A stretch of DNA of 64,000 nt from Massilia sp. 9096 (GCF_000745265.1 NZ_JQNN01000001.1:2046001-2110000), one strand, 5' to 3'. Shown: positions 35,421 through 43,649, counted from the stretch's first letter. Translations and numbers: made by a program. The notes: generated by a model not told the origin, from the letters alone.

Positions 35421-36005
35421 GTGGAGACACTCGATTTGCATCAGAAGAACGCATCATACGCGATTGATTACGAGACGATTTTCCAGTATGCGCCGGTGGG
35501 CATGTGCATCTCGGTCGACCGTGTGATCCAGGCGTGCAATCACGCGCTGGCCTCGATGTTCGGCTACGACTGCGCCGCGCTGAACGGTCAATCGTTCGCG
35601 GTGCTGTATCCGACCCGAGACGAGTTCGTGCGCACCGGCGACCGCATCATCCCGATCATGAACGCCAAGGGGCGCTACTCGGACGAGCGCATCATGCGCC
35701 GCTTTGACGGCGAGCTGTTCTGGTGCCACGTGAGCGGGCGCGCGCTCGACCCGCAAGAGCCGCTCGGCGCCGGCGTCTGGACCTTCGAGGACGTCAGCGA
35801 AAAGCGCCCTGTGACGGCCGCGCTCACCCCGCGCGAGCGCGAGATCGCCGCTTTATTGGTGGAAGGGAAAACCAGCAAGATGATCGCGCGCGAGACCGAC
35901 CTCTCGCCGCGCACGGTGGAGATGCACCGGGCCAAGCTGATGAAGAAGTTCTCGGCGTCGACCTCGTCGGAGCTGGTGCACAAGCTGGTGGGGGTCGTGC
36001 GCTGA
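35421..36005 (+). CDS. PAS-LuxR transcriptional regulator
   Basis: A 194-residue cytoplasmic regulator. The PAS domain covers about residues 18-125 (FQYAPVGMCISVDRVIQACNHALASMFGYDC) and the LuxR-type helix-turn-helix about 132-190, with LTPREREIAALLVEGKTSKMIARE and LSPRTVEMHRAKLMKKF as the recognition helix. It has no membrane segment and no receiver domain, so it should sense a small ligand through PAS. It begins at GTG 35421 and runs divergently from scoAB, an obvious target candidate. Confidence 0.87.
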   Translation: METLDLHQKNASYAIDYETIFQYAPVGMCISVDRVIQACNHALASMFGYDCAALNGQSFAVLYPTRDEFVRTGDRIIPIMNAKGRYSDERIMRRFDGELFWCHVSGRALDPQEPLGAGVWTFEDVSEKRPVTAALTPREREIAALLVEGKTSKMIARETDLSPRTVEMHRAKLMKKFSASTSSELVHKLVGVVR

Positions 36006-36027
36006 CGGCACCGAGGGACCACCTGTA

Positions 36028-36065
36028 TAAAAACGATGCGCCGGGCTCGGGGCGCGGCGCATCGT
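36028..36065 (-). terminator. Terminator of the CsgG/lipoprotein operon
   Basis: On the minus strand ACGATGCGCC and GGCGCATCGT form perfect 10-base arms, followed by TTTTT. It lies directly after the last lipoprotein gene of the operon. Confidence 0.8.
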
Positions 36066-36081
36066 CATGGCTACGACAGGG

Positions 36082-36735
36082 TCAGTTCGCGCGCGCGTAG
36101 GGACCGACCGGGATCGAGGTCGGCTCCATCGTCAGCACCTGCAGGTTGGCGCTCTGGGCCAGCGGCATGTAGTTCGGCTTGGCGCGCTCGAGCGCGGCCG
36201 AGACCGCGGCGGCGACCAGGTTGCCGATCACGCTGCCGGTATTCTGCTGCTGCGGCGTATACTGCATCTTCTTGTTCGCCTTCCACAGTTCGGTACCGTC
36301 CTTGGACACCAGGCGGTAGTCGAAATCGACGGTGACCGTGGTCGACACCACCGCGTACTGCGCGTCCCAGCGGTTGATCGTCACGAACAGTACGGCGTCC
36401 GCGCCGAACAGGCGGGCCAGCGCTTCGGGCGGCTGTTTCTGCACCTGGTCGCCGTCGTAGAACCCTTCCTGCTCGAGCACCGTCTTGGCGGTATGCACCG
36501 GGAACACGTAGTAGCCACGCTCGGCCAGTGGTACGGTCAGGGTGGTCAGCAGGTAGTTGGGCGCGTCCACGTCGAGCGACTTGTTGGCGGCCGGCACCAC
36601 CAGGATCGAACGCGGCTTGGCGGCGTTGAAGGCGCTCAGGTCGCGCTTGGCCGCCGGCTGGGTGGCGCAACCGGTCAGCAGGACGGCCGCAGCCATGACA
36701 GCCAGCGCGGCCGCCTTCGAGACGAGTGCTCTCAT
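36082..36735 (-). CDS. GNA1162-like (DUF799) lipoprotein
   Basis: A 217-residue outer-membrane-type lipoprotein: signal peptide with lipobox LTGC near 20. The mature part fits DUF799/GNA1162, with RSILVVPAANKSLDVDAPNYLLTTLT and YYVFPVHTAKTVLEQEGFYDGDQVQKQPPEALARLFGADAVLFVTI, a TolB-like fold. The protein ends PVGPYARAN. Its ATG overlaps the stop of the DUF4810 gene by ATGA. The neighbouring CsgG-like protein and two small lipoproteins suggest a shared envelope assembly, whose role is not known. Confidence 0.88.
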   Translation of the reverse strand: MRALVSKAAALAVMAAAVLLTGCATQPAAKRDLSAFNAAKPRSILVVPAANKSLDVDAPNYLLTTLTVPLAERGYYVFPVHTAKTVLEQEGFYDGDQVQKQPPEALARLFGADAVLFVTINRWDAQYAVVSTTVTVDFDYRLVSKDGTELWKANKKMQYTPQQQNTGSVIGNLVAAAVSAALERAKPNYMPLAQSANLQVLTMEPTSIPVGPYARAN

Positions 36736-37094
36736 GATTTCGCTTCCTTCGCTTTCGGCATCGCGCCGTTGTTGATCAGCGCGTCCATCAGGCTGGCGCT
36801 TTCCGGCCACAGCTCACGCTCCTTGCGGAAGTTGGCTTGCGCCTTTTCCTTGTCGCCGGCCTGCAGTTCCAGCGTGCCGAGATCGGCGTACAGCCCCGGC
36901 GGCACCTTTTGCTTGCCCAGCTCGAGCGCGCGGATATGCGCTTCGAGCTTTTGCATGTTGGCGGCGACCGTGGTCGGATCCTTGTACGAACCGTACAGCA
37001 TGGCGTCATAGCCGCCCCAATCGTACAAACCCTTGTTCTGGGTGGCGCAGCCGCTCAGGACCAGCGCACACGCCGCCAGGCAAATCAATCGCAT
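36732..37094 (-). CDS. DUF4810 small lipoprotein
   Basis: A 120-residue lipoprotein with lipobox LSGC (Cys16). The mature part is helical and has the family signature YDWGGYDAMLYGSYKDP near 25, then LYADLGTLELQAGDKEKAQANFRKERELWPES, a TPR-like hairpin. It ends in a short basic tail. It lies between the 114-residue lipoprotein and the GNA1162-like gene, coupled to the latter by ATGA. Confidence 0.86.
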   Translation of the reverse strand: MRLICLAACALVLSGCATQNKGLYDWGGYDAMLYGSYKDPTTVAANMQKLEAHIRALELGKQKVPPGLYADLGTLELQAGDKEKAQANFRKERELWPESASLMDALINNGAMPKAKEAKS

Positions 37095-37103
37095 GGCATT
37101 CTC

Positions 37104-37448
37104 CTAGTTAGCGGTGATGTTGAAGGGACGGACGACGCCGTCGCCCAGGTAGGCGCGTTCCATCAGCAGCACATTGCCGCCAGCCTGCACCTTGACCACG
37201 TGGGTGCCCGGCAGGACACGCAGGCTGGCCTGGCCTTCCAGGTAATCCTGCACGGCGCCGACGTCGAGTTCGTCGACCAGCACGCGTGCGCCGGCCACGC
37301 GCTGGGCCTGGCCGTTGACGTGGAAGGTGATTTGCGGACGCTGGTCGACCACCGTCTGTTTTTCGGTCGGCATCTGGACGCAGCCGGCCAGCGCGGCCAG
37401 CATCGCGGCGCACAGCGCGCCGCTGGCCTTGTTCTTGAACGTGATCAC
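37104..37448 (-). CDS. Small putative lipoprotein of the CsgG operon
   Basis: A 114-residue lipoprotein with lipobox LAGC (Cys23). The mature domain is beta-rich (ITFHVNGQAQRVAGARVLVDE, GTHVVKVQAGGNVLLMERAYLGDG), and no specific family is recognised. It starts at GTG 37448, overlapping the CsgG stop (GTGA), and has AAGGAGG 4 bases upstream. It lies 9 bases before the DUF4810 gene. Confidence 0.8.
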   Translation of the reverse strand: MITFKNKASGALCAAMLAALAGCVQMPTEKQTVVDQRPQITFHVNGQAQRVAGARVLVDELDVGAVQDYLEGQASLRVLPGTHVVKVQAGGNVLLMERAYLGDGVVRPFNITAN

Positions 37449-38434
37449 ATCGCCTCCTTTTCACGGACCGTCAATCCGTCGATCTTCAGTCCCTGCAAGG
37501 AACCGCTGACCACGCTGGTCGCCGCGCCTTCGCTCATCTCGGTGTCGCCGAACAGCGCGTCGACGCGGATCTGCGCGACTTCCTTGCCCGGCAGCGTGAT
37601 TTCGAAACCGGTCTGGGGCGATTTGACTTTCTGGCCGACGGTCTGCACCGAGAACACCATGCCCGGCTTCAGGCCTTGCGCCTTGCCGCCGGAAATGAAG
37701 TAGCGGCCCTGCTCCATGCCGACGATCGAGGTCTGCCACGGCCGGCGGCTGAACTCGTTGGTGAGGCGGTTGACGACTTCCGAAATCGCCTGGCGGATCG
37801 AAGAATCGTTGAGGGTGCCGTCGTAGCTGGCCTGCGATCCGAAGCCGAAGGTGGACGCGGTCTGGGTCGACGATTCGCCCGCGCCCGCGGTGGCGAACAG
37901 GCTCTGGCCGCTGGCCACGTCGACCACGCGCAGGTCGATCTTGGCGAACGCCACCTGCTTCTTGCTCGACGAGACGAAGCCGGTCTCGCCGACCGTCTTG
38001 CGGCCGAACTCGGTCAGGGAACCGAGCACCAGCGCGTCCACGCCAACCAGGTCCTGCTTGACGCCGGTCAGCCGGTTTTCATCCTGGAGTTTGGACACAT
38101 CGGTGCGCTCGAGCACGACGAAGGCGCCGGATTCGGTCAACGCCTTGCTCAGCATGTCGGCGATCTGTTTGCCGACCGGATCGCCGGCATTGTCGCGCAA
38201 CAGCGACTTGCCGTAGGCGGTCTCGTTGGTGACGCGTCCAAGCGCGATCTTGCGCTTGAGGACAGGTTTGGTCGTGGCGGCGAGCGCCACGTCTTGTTGC
38301 ATCTGCTTCTGGACTTGAGCCGATTGCGGCGCTTCCTTGACCACGAGCGGGGCCTGCTGTGTCGCGCATCCGGCCAGAGCCAGCGTCGATACCGCAGCCA
38401 CCCACGCGGCCGTCGAGCGTACGGTTGATCCCAT
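37445..38434 (-). CDS. CsgG-family outer-membrane-associated lipoprotein
   Basis: A 329-residue lipoprotein with lipobox LAGC near 22. The CsgG-type domain (about 60-240) begins KIALGRVTNETAYGKSL, continues with IADMLSKALTESGAFVVLERTDVSKLQDE, and ends IRQAISEVVNRLTNEF. CsgG itself is a curli export pore, but this relative carries no curli genes beside it and has an extra C-terminal beta domain (about 245-325). The four genes 38434 to 36082 are tightly coupled, so they probably act together on the envelope. A 193-base leader upstream should hold the promoter. Confidence 0.87.
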   Translation of the reverse strand: MGSTVRSTAAWVAAVSTLALAGCATQQAPLVVKEAPQSAQVQKQMQQDVALAATTKPVLKRKIALGRVTNETAYGKSLLRDNAGDPVGKQIADMLSKALTESGAFVVLERTDVSKLQDENRLTGVKQDLVGVDALVLGSLTEFGRKTVGETGFVSSSKKQVAFAKIDLRVVDVASGQSLFATAGAGESSTQTASTFGFGSQASYDGTLNDSSIRQAISEVVNRLTNEFSRRPWQTSIVGMEQGRYFISGGKAQGLKPGMVFSVQTVGQKVKSPQTGFEITLPGKEVAQIRVDALFGDTEMSEGAATSVVSGSLQGLKIDGLTVREKEAM

Positions 38435-38627
38435 AGTTTCTCTCTCTTATATTGCCATTTTTAAATGGACATTTCCTAAGCTCAACGTTCGAGCCTGGAC
38501 GCCACTGTATAGCTTTTGAGAAAGACTAAACTATCGAATTGTCACAATCACTAATTTGCCCGACGTAAACTTATAAGCGAGAATATTGCTGTCGCGCAAC
38601 GGCAACAGCAACCGGGTCGGCGATCTC

Positions 38628-39071
38628 TCAGGCGTCCAGCGCCAATGCCTTCAGCGGCTCGGGCAAGGGCACCGACTTCTCGGCCGCGTAGTTGACCCAG
38701 ACCACTTTCGCACCGCCTTCGGCATGGACCACCTCGGCCGCGCCGGCCTCGTCCACCAGGCGGATCTCGTGGGTGATTTCGACGCTCGAGCGGCCCGGCG
38801 CGCCCATGAAGGTGCGCACCTCGATCTGGCCCGGGTACTTCAGCTGCTTGGCGAAGGTGCAGTAGGCGGTGACGATCACCGGGCCTTCGGCGCCGACGTC
38901 GGTCGGGCCGGCGGCCTGTTCCAGGAAGGCGATGCGGGCGGTTTCCATGTAGCGGAAATAGACCGTGTTGTTGACGTGCCCGAAGGCATCCATGTCGCCC
39001 CAGCGGATGTCCTGGCGCATCGTGTGGACCAGCTTGCGCGGCTGCGCTCCGGTTTGCTTCTGTTCGCTCAT
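38628..39071 (-). CDS. Acyl-CoA thioesterase, hotdog fold (YbgC/FadM-like)
   Basis: A 147-residue thioesterase. The active-site stretch WGDMDAFGHVNNTVYFRYMETARIAF with its catalytic Asp near 27 is typical of 4-hydroxybenzoyl-CoA thioesterase-type hotdog enzymes. The EVRTFMGAPGRSSVEITHEIRLVD strand region follows. It should cleave acyl-CoA esters in the cytoplasm; chain length cannot be told. The ATG at 39071 is chosen for homology and length. It lies 32 bases after the alpha/beta hydrolase gene on the same strand. Confidence 0.9.
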   Translation of the reverse strand: MSEQKQTGAQPRKLVHTMRQDIRWGDMDAFGHVNNTVYFRYMETARIAFLEQAAGPTDVGAEGPVIVTAYCTFAKQLKYPGQIEVRTFMGAPGRSSVEITHEIRLVDEAGAAEVVHAEGGAKVVWVNYAAEKSVPLPEPLKALALDA

Positions 39072-39103
39072 ACGCTTCGCTTCTCTGCCAAAAAGCCGCG
39101 ATT

Positions 39104-39916
39104 CTAGCAAACCTCGCCGTCGACGATTTTTTCCAGCAGCGCGCAGAACGCGGCCGGGTCTTCCAGAATCATCAGGTGCCCGGCTTTCGGCTGCACCATG
39201 CTGGCGCGCGCCAGCGCCAGCACCCACTCCGGGATGTCCCAGCCACTGGCCGACAATTCGCCCCCGAGCAGGAACAAGGGTGTGCCGCGCGCCAGCACGC
39301 GCCGCACGCATTCCAGGTAGCCGGGCGCGCCGGTCACGTCCAGCACCGACTGCGCCATCGACGCGATCGTCGTGTAGGGCTGGTTCTGCAGGATTTCGCG
39401 TGCAAAAGCGATGCGTTCGTCGCCGGCCTCGATGCCGCTACGCTCCAGCCAGGCGGCCGGGTCGTCTTCCATCGCGCCGTATTCCGCCGCCCACTCCGCT
39501 TCCGGCAGCGCGGCGATGCGCCCGCACCAGAACGCGTCCTTGAGGGTGAAATTGCCCTCCACGCTGACCAGGCCGGCGACCAGCTCGGGCGCGCGGTCGG
39601 CCGCCAGCATCATCACGGCGCCGCCGACGCTGTGGCCGACCAGCCAGGCCGGCCGCCCGATGTCCTCGCGCAGCACGCGCACGATCTCGTCGGCTTGCGC
39701 GTGCAGGTCGATGCCGGCGTCGATCGAGCGCTTGGCGCCGTAGCCGAGCAGGTCGGGCGTGCGCACCTCGAACCGCGGCAGGTAGCGCTGCGGTTCGTAA
39801 AAGCCGCTCGAGCCGAGCAGGCCGTGGATCAGCGCCAGCGGCGTGCGCGCATCCGAAGCGCCACTCGTTGCGCCACCGAGTGCGCCACCGATTGCGCCAC
39901 TCACTGCGCCGCTCAT
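39104..39916 (-). CDS. Alpha/beta hydrolase with an N-terminal SGAx tandem repeat
   Basis: A 270-residue hydrolase. After the first Met, five tetrapeptides (SGAV SGAI GGAL GGAT SGAS) come from a 12-base tandem repeat. The catalytic domain follows: LIHGLLGSSGFY (oxyanion hole), GHSVGGAVMML (nucleophile Ser near 110) and the late His in PKAGHLMILEDPAAF. Substrate is unknown. Its ATG overlaps the stop of the upstream SDR gene (ATGA), and the thioesterase gene follows. Confidence 0.86.
   Translation of the reverse strand: MSGAVSGAIGGALGGATSGASDARTPLALIHGLLGSSGFYEPQRYLPRFEVRTPDLLGYGAKRSIDAGIDLHAQADEIVRVLREDIGRPAWLVGHSVGGAVMMLAADRAPELVAGLVSVEGNFTLKDAFWCGRIAALPEAEWAAEYGAMEDDPAAWLERSGIEAGDERIAFAREILQNQPYTTIASMAQSVLDVTGAPGYLECVRRVLARGTPLFLLGGELSASGWDIPEWVLALARASMVQPKAGHLMILEDPAAFCALLEKIVDGEVC
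39854..39913 (-). repeat. Five tandem copies of a 12-base unit after a start codon
   Basis: On the minus strand, directly after ATG: AGCGGCGCAGTG, AGTGGCGCAATC, GGTGGCGCACTC, GGTGGCGCAACG, AGTGGCGCTTCG. Diverged copies of one in-frame unit, coding SGAx/GGAx. Confidence 0.9.
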
Positions 39917-40689
39917 TGCGCGGTCATGCCGTCGTCGGCGGTGATGATGGCGCCGTTGATGAAGTGCGCTTCCTCGGCCGCCAGCAGCAACAGCAGCCCG
40001 TCCAGGTCTTCCGGCTTGCCGGTGCGGCGGCGCGGCAGCATCTCGATCAGCTTGCGGCCCTGCTCGGTCTCGAAATAATCCTCGTTCATCTCGGTGGCGA
40101 TGTAGCCGGGACAGATCGCGTTGACGTTGATGCCGTAGCGGCCCCACTCGACCGCCATCGCCTTGGTCATCTGCACCACGCCGGCCTTGCTCATGCAGTA
40201 GACGCCGATCTGCGGCAGCACGCGCAGGCCGGCAACGGAAGCGATGTTGACGATGCGGTGCTGCTTTTTCGGGTCACCCTTGGCGCGCTGGATCATGCGC
40301 CTGGCGGTCTGCTGGGCCATGAAGAAGGCGCCGCGCAGGTTCGTGTCCATCACGTAGGCATAGTCGTCCTCGCCCACGTCGAGCAGGCGCTGGGTGGTCG
40401 ACACGCCGGAATTGTTGACCAGGATGTCGATCGGGCCGGCTTCGGTCTCGGCGTGGGCGATCGCGGCCTTGATGCTGGAGAGGTCGGTCACGTCGAGCTC
40501 GACCACGTGGGCCGCGCCGCCGTCGGCCTCGATCTCCGCGCGCAGCTCCTTGAGACGCTCGATCCGGCGCGAGGCCAGCACCACTTGCGCGCCCGCACCC
40601 GCGAGCGCCTTGGCGAACCGTGCGCCCAAGCCGCTGGACGCACCCGTGACCATTGCGATCTTGCCTTCGAAATTGACTTCAATACCCAC
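39913..40689 (-). CDS. Short-chain dehydrogenase/reductase
   Basis: A 258-residue NAD(P)-dependent oxidoreductase. It shows TGASSGLGARFA (cofactor binding, about 15-26), NNSGVS, the catalytic Ser in NIASVAG and YCMSK, plus CPGYIATEM. The ASRRIERL segment after strand 2 has basic residues that would fit NADP(H). Substrate is not clear; family members include 3-oxoacyl reductases. It starts at GTG 40689, with GGGAG 7 bases before it, and is the first gene of the SDR-hydrolase-thioesterase cluster. Confidence 0.88.
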   Translation of the reverse strand: MGIEVNFEGKIAMVTGASSGLGARFAKALAGAGAQVVLASRRIERLKELRAEIEADGGAAHVVELDVTDLSSIKAAIAHAETEAGPIDILVNNSGVSTTQRLLDVGEDDYAYVMDTNLRGAFFMAQQTARRMIQRAKGDPKKQHRIVNIASVAGLRVLPQIGVYCMSKAGVVQMTKAMAVEWGRYGINVNAICPGYIATEMNEDYFETEQGRKLIEMLPRRRTGKPEDLDGLLLLLAAEEAHFINGAIITADDGMTAQ

Positions 40690-40875
40690 CTTGCGCTCCC
40701 AAGCCGTTTGTGGACCGGATACTATTCTGTTGCGACGACATAATGATTACACATTTCAGCTAATTCACGAGTTTAGATCGTGGGGTCTAATTGTTGCCCT
40801 ACAATGGCGCATGACATTGCCAAGCGTCGCAAAAAAGTGCACACTCGTGCTTAAATTTTTTTACCATCATAAAAC

Positions 40876-42552
40876 ATGACCGAGACCAATAACCTCCTCG
40901 AAGAATACGGCCCGCGCGAGGCAATGGAATACGACGTGGTGATCGTCGGCGGCGGCCCGGCCGGCCTGTCGGCGGCGATCCGACTCAAGCAGCTCGCGGG
41001 TGAGCAAGGCAAGGAAGTGTCGGTCTGCGTCCTGGAAAAAGGCGGCGAGCTGGGCGCGCATATCCTGTCCGGCGCGGTGATGGACCCGCGCGCGCTGAAC
41101 GAACTGTTCCCGAACTGGAAGGAACTCGGTGCACCGCTGAACACGCCGGTCAGCGAGGACCGCGTGCTGTTCCTGACCGAGACCAAGTCGTACGCCACGC
41201 CGCACGCGATGGTGCCGAGCGCCCTGAACAACACCGGCAATTTCGTGGTCTCGCTTGGCAATGTGGTGCGCTGGCTGGGCCAGCAGGCCGAGGCGCTGGG
41301 CGTCGAGATCTTCCCGGGCTTCCCGGCCGCCGAGGTGCTGTACAACGAGGATGGTTCGGTCAAGGGCGTCGCCACCGGCAACATGGGCGTGAACCGCCAC
41401 GGCCAGCCGACCGAGAACTTCCAGCTCGGCATGGAGCTGCACGCCAAGTACACGCTGTTCGCTGAGGGTTCGCGCGGCCACCTGGGCAAGCAACTGATCG
41501 CCAACTACGCGCTGGACAAGGGCAAGGATCCGCAAACCTACGGCATCGGCATCAAGGAATTGTGGGAAATCAACCCGGCCAAGCACCAGCCGGGCCTGGT
41601 GATCCACACCGCCGGCTGGCCGCTCGACGCGGACACCTACGGCGGCTCCTTCCTTTACCATCTGGAGAACAACCAGGTCGCGGTCGGCTTCGTGGTCGGA
41701 CTGGCTTACCAGAACCCCTACCTGTCGCCGTACGAGGAATTCCAGCGCTACAAGACCCACCCGGCGATCCGCGGCTTTTTCGAGGGCGGCAAGCGCATTT
41801 CCTACGGCGCGCGCGCGATCACCGCGGGCGGCCTGCAATCGCTGCCCAAGACCGTGTTCCCGGGCGGCGCGCTGATCGGCTGCGACGCCGGCTTCCTCAA
41901 CGTGTCGCGCATCAAGGGCAGCCACGGTGCGGTCAAAACCGGCATGCTGGCCGCCGACGCGGCGTTTGCCGCGTTGCAGGAAGGCCGCCAGTACGACGAG
42001 CTGTCCAGCTATCCGGCCGCGTTCGAGCAATCCTGGCTGCGCGAAGAGTTGTATGTGGCGCGCAACTTCAAGCCGTGGATGGGCAAGGGCCTGAAACTGG
42101 GCACGGTCATGACCGGCATCGACCAGATCGTGTTCAAGGGCCGCGCACCGTGGACCCTGCACCACCAGCACGCCGACCACGAATGCCTGCGCCCGGCCGC
42201 CGACTACAAGCCGATCGTGTATCCGAAACCGGACGGCAAGCTGACGTTCGACCGCCTGTCGTCGGTATTCATCTCGAACACCAACCACGCCGAAGACCAG
42301 CCGGTGCACCTGCTGCTCAAGAACCCTGCCGTGCCGGTCGAGATCAACCTGCCCAAGTTTGCCGGTCCCGAGCAGCGCTACTGCCCGGCCGGGGTGTACG
42401 AATACGTCAAGACCGACGAGGGTAACGACCGCCTGCAGATCAACGCCCAGAACTGCGTGCACTGCAAGACCTGCGACATCAAGGATCCGACCCAGAACAT
42501 CGTCTGGGTCACGCCGGAGGGCGGTGGCGGTCCGAACTATCCAAACATGTGA
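40876..42552 (+). CDS. Electron transfer flavoprotein-ubiquinone oxidoreductase
   Basis: A 558-residue membrane-bound enzyme that passes electrons from reduced ETF to ubiquinone in fatty-acid and amino-acid oxidation. The FAD motif VVIVGGGPAGLSAA is near residue 21, the second FAD region GALIGCDAGFLNVSRIKG near 332, and the C-terminal [4Fe-4S] ligands are in RYCPAGVYEY and CVHCKTCDIKDPTQN. The HIKGSHGAVKTG-type region and overall length match the family. The gene stands alone, with a strong palindrome after it. Confidence 0.96.
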   Translation: MTETNNLLEEYGPREAMEYDVVIVGGGPAGLSAAIRLKQLAGEQGKEVSVCVLEKGGELGAHILSGAVMDPRALNELFPNWKELGAPLNTPVSEDRVLFLTETKSYATPHAMVPSALNNTGNFVVSLGNVVRWLGQQAEALGVEIFPGFPAAEVLYNEDGSVKGVATGNMGVNRHGQPTENFQLGMELHAKYTLFAEGSRGHLGKQLIANYALDKGKDPQTYGIGIKELWEINPAKHQPGLVIHTAGWPLDADTYGGSFLYHLENNQVAVGFVVGLAYQNPYLSPYEEFQRYKTHPAIRGFFEGGKRISYGARAITAGGLQSLPKTVFPGGALIGCDAGFLNVSRIKGSHGAVKTGMLAADAAFAALQEGRQYDELSSYPAAFEQSWLREELYVARNFKPWMGKGLKLGTVMTGIDQIVFKGRAPWTLHHQHADHECLRPAADYKPIVYPKPDGKLTFDRLSSVFISNTNHAEDQPVHLLLKNPAVPVEINLPKFAGPEQRYCPAGVYEYVKTDEGNDRLQINAQNCVHCKTCDIKDPTQNIVWVTPEGGGGPNYPNM

Positions 42553-42560
42553 TGCCTCCT

Positions 42561-42589
42561 CCGCGCGCGCGCATCATGCGCGCGCGCGG
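42561..42589. terminator. 29-base perfect alternating CG palindrome between convergent genes
   Basis: CCGCGCGCGCGCAT and ATGCGCGCGCGCGG are exact 14-base arms around one base, in the 62-base gap between ETF-QO and map stops. There is no T tract; the alternating purine-pyrimidine run could also take a Z-DNA form. Confidence 0.5.
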
Positions 42590-42614
42590 ATCGGCGTGCT
42601 TGCCGGCGCCGTTG

Positions 42615-43379
42615 TCATTGCATCCTCTCGTCTGCGCGCAAGGTCAGCACGCGCACGCCGTGCCGGGTCACGGCCACCGTGTGCTCGAACTGCGCCGACA
42701 GCTGGCCGTCGCGCGTCACCACGGTCCAGCCGTCATCCTCGGTGCATACCGCTTCGCGGCCCTGGTTGAGCATTGGCTCGATCGTAAACACCATCCCCTC
42801 GCGCAGCGTCAGGCCGGTTTGCGGGCGGCCCCAGTGCAGCACCTGGGGCGGTTCGTGCATCTCGCGCCCGATGCCGTGGCCGCAATACTCGCGCACCACC
42901 GAGTAGCCGTGGCGGCGTGCGTGGCGCTCGATCGCGTGGCCGACGTCGCCCAGCCGGGCCCCCGGACGCACCGCGCGGATGCCCTTCCACATCGCCTCGT
43001 AAGTCACCTGCACCAGCCGCCTGGCGGCCGGGGCGACGTCGCCCACCATATAGGTCTTGCTGGAGTCGGCGATGTAGCCGTTCTTTTCCAGCGTGATGTC
43101 GAAGTTGACGATGTCGCCGCTTTCCAGGACGTCGGCGGGCGACGGCACGCCGTGGCAGACCACCTGGTTGCGCGAGGCGTTCAGCGCGTATGCATAGCCG
43201 TACTGGCCCTTGCTGGCCGGGCGCGCGCCCAGCGTTTCGACGATGAAGCGGTCGACCAGGTCGTTGACCTGCATGGTCGACATGCCGACTAACGCCAGAC
43301 CGTCGAGCCGGGCGAAGACGTCGGCCAGCAGTTTGCCGGCCGTGGCCATCAGGGCGATCTCCTCCGGACGCTTGGTCAT
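42615..43379 (-). CDS. map: Type I methionine aminopeptidase
   Basis: A 254-residue enzyme that removes the initiator Met from nascent proteins. All five metal ligands are present: Asp in NFDITL, Asp in ADSSKTY, His in GHGIGR, Glu in FTIEPM and Glu in QFEHTVAV, as well as the substrate His in CHGVPSPADV. It starts at an ATG that overlaps the stop of the ParD-like gene (ATGA). Being tied to a ParD-like protein rather than to rpsB suggests it is a second, specialised copy; the housekeeping gene is not in view. Confidence 0.94.
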   Translation of the reverse strand: MTKRPEEIALMATAGKLLADVFARLDGLALVGMSTMQVNDLVDRFIVETLGARPASKGQYGYAYALNASRNQVVCHGVPSPADVLESGDIVNFDITLEKNGYIADSSKTYMVGDVAPAARRLVQVTYEAMWKGIRAVRPGARLGDVGHAIERHARRHGYSVVREYCGHGIGREMHEPPQVLHWGRPQTGLTLREGMVFTIEPMLNQGREAVCTEDDGWTVVTRDGQLSAQFEHTVAVTRHGVRVLTLRADERMQ

Positions 43380-43612
43380 GCGCCCACCGCCTTCAGGCCT
43401 GCCGCCAGGTTTGGGCCGGAGCCCGGGGCGGCGACCCCGGCGGCGCGCAGTTCTTCCGCGAGGATTTCGCTGAAGCCGCGGGTCGGATTGAGTTCGCACA
43501 GCATGCCGATCTTGATCCAGAAGGCGGCCTGCGCATTGATCGAACGGCAGGACACGCCGCTCGCCTTGCGGATCTGGTCGTGCAGTTCGTCATCGATGTT
43601 GACAATACCCAT
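43376..43612 (-). CDS. ParD-like antitoxin-family protein
   Basis: A 78-residue protein starting MGIVNIDDELHDQIRKASGVSCRSINAQAAFWIKIGMLCE, which fits the ParD-like (PF11903) ribbon-helix-helix family, followed by a short helical tail (FSEILAEELRAAGVA). The ATG at 43612 has GGAG 7 bases upstream and a large inverted repeat before it. No ParE-type toxin gene is adjacent; the coupled downstream gene is map. It is probably a DNA-binding repressor of the pair. Confidence 0.85.
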   Translation of the reverse strand: MGIVNIDDELHDQIRKASGVSCRSINAQAAFWIKIGMLCELNPTRGFSEILAEELRAAGVAAPGSGPNLAAGLKAVGA

Positions 43613-43623
43613 TGATATGCTCC

Positions 43624-43649
43624 ATATACGATTCGTACATGTAGTATAT
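43624..43649. promoter_or_regulatory. Palindromic operator candidate upstream of the ParD-like/map pair
   Basis: ATATAC, 6 bases, the palindrome TACATGTA, then GTATAT: an inverted repeat with outer arms ATATAC/GTATAT. It starts 11 bases before the ATG of the ParD-like gene. Ribbon-helix-helix antitoxins usually bind such sites to repress their own operon. Confidence 0.5.
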
